NCBI GenBank assembly: GCA_016748015.1
Contig: JAAOMT010000764.1
Coordinates: 1 to 64,000 of the forward strand
Length of the DNA stretch: 64,000 nt
From: Geosiphon pyriformis
Taxonomy: Eukaryota > Glomeromycota > Glomeromycetes > Archaeosporales > Geosiphonaceae
Reading direction: 5' to 3'
Part shown: positions 59,197-64,000 of the stretch, one piece after another
Layout of the letters: the number at the start of each line of letters is the position of its first letter
How positions within the stretch are numbered: position 1 is the stretch's first letter
The notes under the pieces: generated by a model
Seen by the model: only the letters and a program-made list of their open reading frames with translations
Databases searched by the model: none
Told to the model about the DNA's origin: nothing
Position numbers and translations under genes: made by a program

Positions 59197-60535
59197 ATGG
59201 TATATTGCCATCCCGGAAATTTACCGTCCGAAATTCTCCAGGAAATTTTTAGAAACTTTGTAAAATACTCTTCTCCCATCGATAAAAAGGATACTTTAAA
59301 TAATCAAGTTACTAGTAATGTTAATAGTAATAATGATAACAACAATTCTCCCACTTCACCTGTGACTCCAACCAGTCCAAACTTCCCAACAACTACACAT
59401 GCTCCCCCGGCTTCTCCCACTCCGATAACAAATGGAAATACGGAGGAAACAGAGGAAACTTACGACTTAAAATCTCTTCTCTCTTGTATTCTAGTGTCAA
59501 AGCACTGGTCTGAAAACGCTATTTATTTATTGTGGTCTCAACCTTTTCACCATACTCTCCCAAAACCTTCTCAACGTTCACTTATCAACACTCTTTTATC
59601 ATGTCTCTCACCTGAGGATCGTGAAGGTTTACTCCTCGTCGGTATCAAGTTTCCCTCGTACTTCTTCGCTTCTTGCCCCTACCAACAACCAAGACCATAT
59701 TATGCCTATCCTGCCTTCATGAGGCACTTTAATTTTTATAAAATGGTTGCGGCCGTGAGTGCTCGTGAAGAGCAATACGAAGAAGATCATTACAATCAAA
59801 TGTCAAAAATTAAGTTGGTCTTGAAAAGTTTGATGAGGTTGTTTGTGGATTATAATACACAAGTGGAGACCTTGGTTATTTCCACACGGGTTGGAGGTTG
59901 CTCAGTTCAAGATCATGATGACCTTTTGAATACCAGGGATGCAAGAAAGTTGTTGAGTGATATTCGTGGGCTAAAGATTGAAGCAACAAAGTATATGTTT
60001 ACCAAAACGTTTACAAATTTGGCCGGCTTTTCCAAACATGTGGTTAGTATCTTTTGATGTTTAATGTATGAAATGGTTCATATAGATTCTAATTTTAGCT
60101 ATTCCTATTTTTCAGAGATACATGGATATTGAATGGTCCGATCAATTTCAATACAAAAAGCCTGAAGAAATGAAAAATAATTGGAAAAATCTTCTTTCCA
60201 CACCTTCTCACCTTTTCCACCTTCGTATCTATAATACAAAAAGATGCGACATAATTATTCCTCCTTTGCAAACTCAAGCTCATTGTCTTCGTACAATAAA
60301 ATTTGAAAAAGTTGATTTTGATACTTGTGAACCTTTGGATGAAATTATGGCCTGCCGTAAATTGGTTGCTCTAAAATTTGATGAATGCTCAAACGTGTAT
60401 GACTATATGATCGAACCATTGGTTAAGGGTAAACTACCGCGATTACAACGTCTATCAGTTGTCGGTGGAACCAAGTGTGATGAATTGAAAGCTTGGGCCA
60501 AGAAGTTTACAGACGAGGGGGTTAAAAAGAGTTGA
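59197..60535 (+). CDS. F-box-like protein with split F-box and leucine-rich C-terminal part
   Basis: Exons 59197-60042 and 60116-60535 give 421 residues and TGA with matching phase. Residues 9-24 (LPSEILQEIFRNFVKY) are the first F-box helix. Residues 91-115 (LKSLLSCILVSKHW, then IYLLWSQP) are the rest of the F-box. In between, residues about 26-89 are a low-complexity insert of Asn, Ser, Thr and Pro. The remainder, including LFHLRIYNTKRCD, LRTIKFEKVDF, LVALKFDECSNV and LQRLSVVGGTKCDEL, has the spacing of irregular leucine-rich repeats. F-box proteins bind Skp1 in SCF ubiquitin ligases and recruit substrates through the repeat part; such genes are numerous in arbuscular mycorrhizal fungi. Whether the split F-box still folds and binds Skp1 is unknown. 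Confidence 0.8.
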
Positions 60536-63500
60536 CGAAGGAAATGAAGTGATCCTTCAACGAAGAAAGAATATTGGCTGTGCCAAGAAAGGATTGTAAT
60601 TTATGGATTTAAGATGGACACTAACAATGAACTTCTTGTAATTGATTTTTTCCTCTTTGTAATTAGCTGTGCTAATTATCTTATACATAGTTCCCATGTA
60701 ATTTTAATTTTATTATAAAAACTTTATACATACTTTACATAAGTTTTTTTCGCAGGGAAATTGGCTTTGGGTTTGAAACATACTCATTTAACCTATGGAT
60801 GCAATTGGAACATTTTCCGTAGTTTTGGCCAATTATTCTCTAATTTTATCTAACAATTGACGAGACTTTCAATTTTAAATAATGAAAATTTATATTGCCA
60901 ATAACTTGATTAGCCAACTCTTTATGAACATTTATGATCAATTTCATCGAGACTAGAAAAAACAAGGAGTGATAAAATGGAAAAATAAAAATTCTATGAA
61001 TTCGTTGGCTTTTCATTCATGGTCACAAAATTACGATTTTATCCGTGACTAGATACCACGGGATAGGTTATTCTTAGCTTCCTTTTTTTTTTTTTTTTTT
61101 TCAAGGTTTGTAGTTTCTCGGCGAACGGAAAAACAAATAACTTTAAAACTTCTCTCTTATTTACAGTTTGGTATTTGCATTTTGTTAATTTCTTTTTATT
61201 GGGTATCAATTTTGGAAATGAGACCGTCTTTAACTAAAAAAATAAAAAGCCTGTATCTTTAAAAAGGCTACAAAATAGTACTACAAGGGAAACAAAACAA
61301 TCATATTCATTTTTTTCCCATTAATATTTGAAATTTTCAAGGTTCACAGCTGTCTATTCAAATTAGGTTTATCCGACAAAATATGACGTGTAGCGTTTTA
61401 GAGATCAAAGCTAAAAGTACATATGAAATCTGAATCTAAAAAATATTTATGACTCATGTAATTTATTTTTAATCAATTTTTTGAATATTTTTGAAATAAT
61501 AATCATATATATATATATATATTAATGAACATACGTACAGGTTTAAAAAATCACAGAGTAGTGTAAAAAATAAAATTAAATAATGTAACGCTAATGTAAT
61601 AAAGAAAAATGTATTAAATTAAATTAAAAATTTACAAGATTAAAACACGTAATTATTTTAAAAGAACGATTGTAAATGGATTGCCATAGTTTTTTCTCAA
61701 AATAATTTCAAATAACCAGTTGATAAATAATACCTAATTAGTGATTATTTTCCACTATGATTATTTGTCAACCCTTATCTAAAGAATTTTCAATCTTTTA
61801 TTTCATTTTATATAAGATTTTCAGTTCTTTTGAATCTGGATAATAAAATTGCAAAAACATAAAATAGGCAATTGCTCAACTTTTTTCCTGTACGTAGCCC
61901 ACTGGTATTCCTGTTTTTCCCTTTGGTGACTTTTGCACCATTGACCAGAGAAGCATAATGACGGTATAATAAAATTTTTCAATAAAGAGTAATTCTGATA
62001 CAAACTGGTTTGTTACAGGATATATTGTGTTTTTTTATCCATATCGTTAAATGAGAACAATAATGAATCATTGAAGCTGCAAAGTTTAAAAAAAAAATAA
62101 TTTCTATGTCAATGTTCTTTAACTTGTGTTATTGCATGATATTTGTTGGTCAGCTTGAATTAAAAAAAAATTATTTTGATTCATTTTAACCCCTTTTTTT
62201 TTAAATCGATAAAGCTATAAAATCTCATTGAATACATTTTTTATTGATCGATATTTCGATTCATGCAATGCAATAATTTTTTCTGTTAAAAAGTTCTAGA
62301 ACAGCATTTTTCCATACTTTTTGTGTATGATAATTAAAATATTATTTTGTTGGGTTACAGTATATTGCAGAAATCACATGAAAAATATATTATTAAAAGC
62401 TTCAAATAAATAAATTTTTTAGATAAAAAAATTAATATGGGGTTTTTTTTTCAATCACAACTTACATCAATTTCACTAAGCTAATTAAGTGTAAGCTCAG
62501 AATAATGACTTCCCCCTTCTATTTATATATTATTCTAATTGATCGAGATTCTAAGAAATACAGCTTTTTTAATTATCCTTTAAAAATTTTTAATTTGAGA
62601 TTGTTGAACAGCCAATTCATAACTTCAGAAACGTTTTGTTGAAAACAAGCTAATTTATGAGCTTTGACTTGTATTTTCTATGTTAAGGCATTTTTAATAA
62701 AAATATTTTATCTAAAAATAATGTTTTTTTTTAATTATTTTTGGACTCATTTTATGCAATTTTTTTTTGTTTAAATAATTTTGTTTGTCAGAGTTTTTGT
62801 TAAATAAAAATATTTTTTGCAGATTTATTGATCATGTATCTTTAAAGCATTTAAGTTTTTATTGGCAGGTTATCTCAGTTTACATGATTTATAGTTTTGT
62901 AAAAAAAAACATGTAATGTAATATGTAACTCTTTAATTTTTTTCTTTATAAAAAAAATATATTTTATAAATATGTACACAAAAAATAAAAAATCTGATTT
63001 TTTGAATTACATACAAAATATTTAGTTTTTTATAAAATAATAATTTAAATATAAAATAATATTAATATTTATTTGTTTTCTAAATAAATCAAGAAATAAA
63101 TTGCTAAATTAAATGATTTTAATTTAAGAAATATTAAATAAATTTTTTTTCTAATTTTATTTATATTAAAAGAAATAACTAATAAATTTATAAAAAAATT
63201 ATTAATATATAAAAAATTATTAATATATAAAATATTATTATTTTAATTTTAATTGGTTTTACAATAAAAATATTTCAAAACTGAATTATTTCTAATAAAA
63301 TAAATTAAAATATAAATTTATTTGATCAATTTTAGACAAGTTTATTAATTAAAATTTTCGAATTTTAATGTAACAGTATTTCCAAAAAGTAATATTTGAT
63401 TCAAATTAAAACTAAAAAAATTCTGATACTTTTTGTTTTATTTTATTTTTAATAATTTTTAAATCAAATAAAAAATTATATATTAATTAATATTTTGTCA

Positions 63501-64000
63501 GATTTCTATTTGAATTTAATACTACTTCAATTCTCTTTTGAAAACAGTAACTTTAAATCTTCAAATTAGTATTTGTATTGATTTCTTCATTATTTTTTTT
63601 ATATTCTTTTTTTAATCTCTTTACAAAAATACTTTTACTTTTGAAAGTATATAACAAAAAACCAATACCAAAATTTTCTTTACGTGTACTGCTAATTCTT
63701 GGTTTTTATAATTATTTTTAACTTTTATACTTATTTTATTAAAAAAATAACTTTTACCTAATTATACATGGTTTTTTCATACTATTTAAGTATATATTTT
63801 TTAAATAAAAGTTTTTTTTTGTTGCAATACATGAATAAAGCTCAAAATTATATAGAAAATTTGTGGCACTTGATAAACTATATTTAAGTACTAAATTATT
63901 TTGTAAAATAATATGTATTGTTTTCTTTTTATTGTAATTTTTAAAGTTTGGTAGTTTTTAAAATATAATAAATTTTTACTCTTTTCAATTTTTGATCTTT
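60536..64000. other. Gene-free region to the window end
   Basis: 3' flank of the F-box-like gene, then AT-rich DNA that becomes nearly pure A/T from about 62900. It includes a run of about 20 T near 61082-61101 and a short TA run near 61506-61522. The 60-codon frame at 61821-62003 (minus) is unsupported. Confidence 0.45.

Noticed and set aside
1-64000. tRNA, rRNA, CRISPR or bacterial-type operon features
   Set aside because: I looked for conserved tRNA arms, direct-repeat arrays and tightly packed same-strand frames and saw none. A tRNAscan/Rfam run would settle the RNA question.

Overview
The window reads as nuclear DNA of a filamentous fungus, most likely an arbuscular mycorrhizal (Glomeromycotina) species. 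Genes carry short spliceosomal introns (mostly 65-110 bp, GT-AG). Coding islands of moderate GC sit in extremely AT-rich gene deserts. Several products look typical of these fungi: a kinase fragment with an insert between its glycine loop and lysine, an F-box-like protein and a small secreted protein. The presence of an ergosterol-pathway sterol reductase argues against anaerobic gut fungi, another very AT-rich group. The species cannot be named from sequence alone. There are no bacterial operons, CRISPR arrays or recognisable tRNA/rRNA genes.

Layout. 1-1148 (+): 3' part of a C-14 sterol reductase (ERG24). 1966-3939 (-): LMBR1/LIMR-type membrane protein with an Asn-Gly-Tyr repeat tail. 6005-8262 (-): secreted GH13 alpha-amylase in eight exons, one a 12-nt microexon. 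8263-15673: a very AT-rich desert. 15674-16258 (-): decayed unknown reading frame. 16776-20035 (-): Mei2-like three-RRM RNA-binding protein in ten exons, with a CRE-like palindrome upstream. 23405-24876 (+): Ntn-hydrolase isoaspartyl peptidase/asparaginase. 27050-28427 (-): zinc-dependent NADP(H)-type alcohol dehydrogenase. 29838-30377 (+): unrecognised coding-like exons. 32121-34390 (+): SLC41/MgtE-type divalent cation transporter. 36098-36468 (+): decayed unknown frame. 36600-40130: AT-rich desert with a 12-bp tandem repeat. 40136-41427 (+): dead Tc1/mariner-like transposon. 42114-43617 (-): TLC-like polytopic membrane protein. 43618-50777: AT-rich desert. 50778-51131 (+): protein-kinase exon running into a sequencing gap (51240-52080). 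53716-54234 (+): small secreted protein. 59197-60535 (+): F-box-like protein whose F-box is split by a low-complexity insert. The rest to 64000 is AT-rich intergenic DNA.

The genes are unrelated housekeeping or accessory eukaryotic genes and form no pathway or cluster. The exon models were built by hand by matching splice sites and reading phase, and every complete model closes in frame. The most notable observations are the 12-nt amylase microexon, the GC-AG intron in ERG24, the Mei2-like gene with a CRE-type promoter element, the split F-box, the NGY repeat tail and the sharp two-compartment base composition. I did not find a convincing novel multi-gene system.
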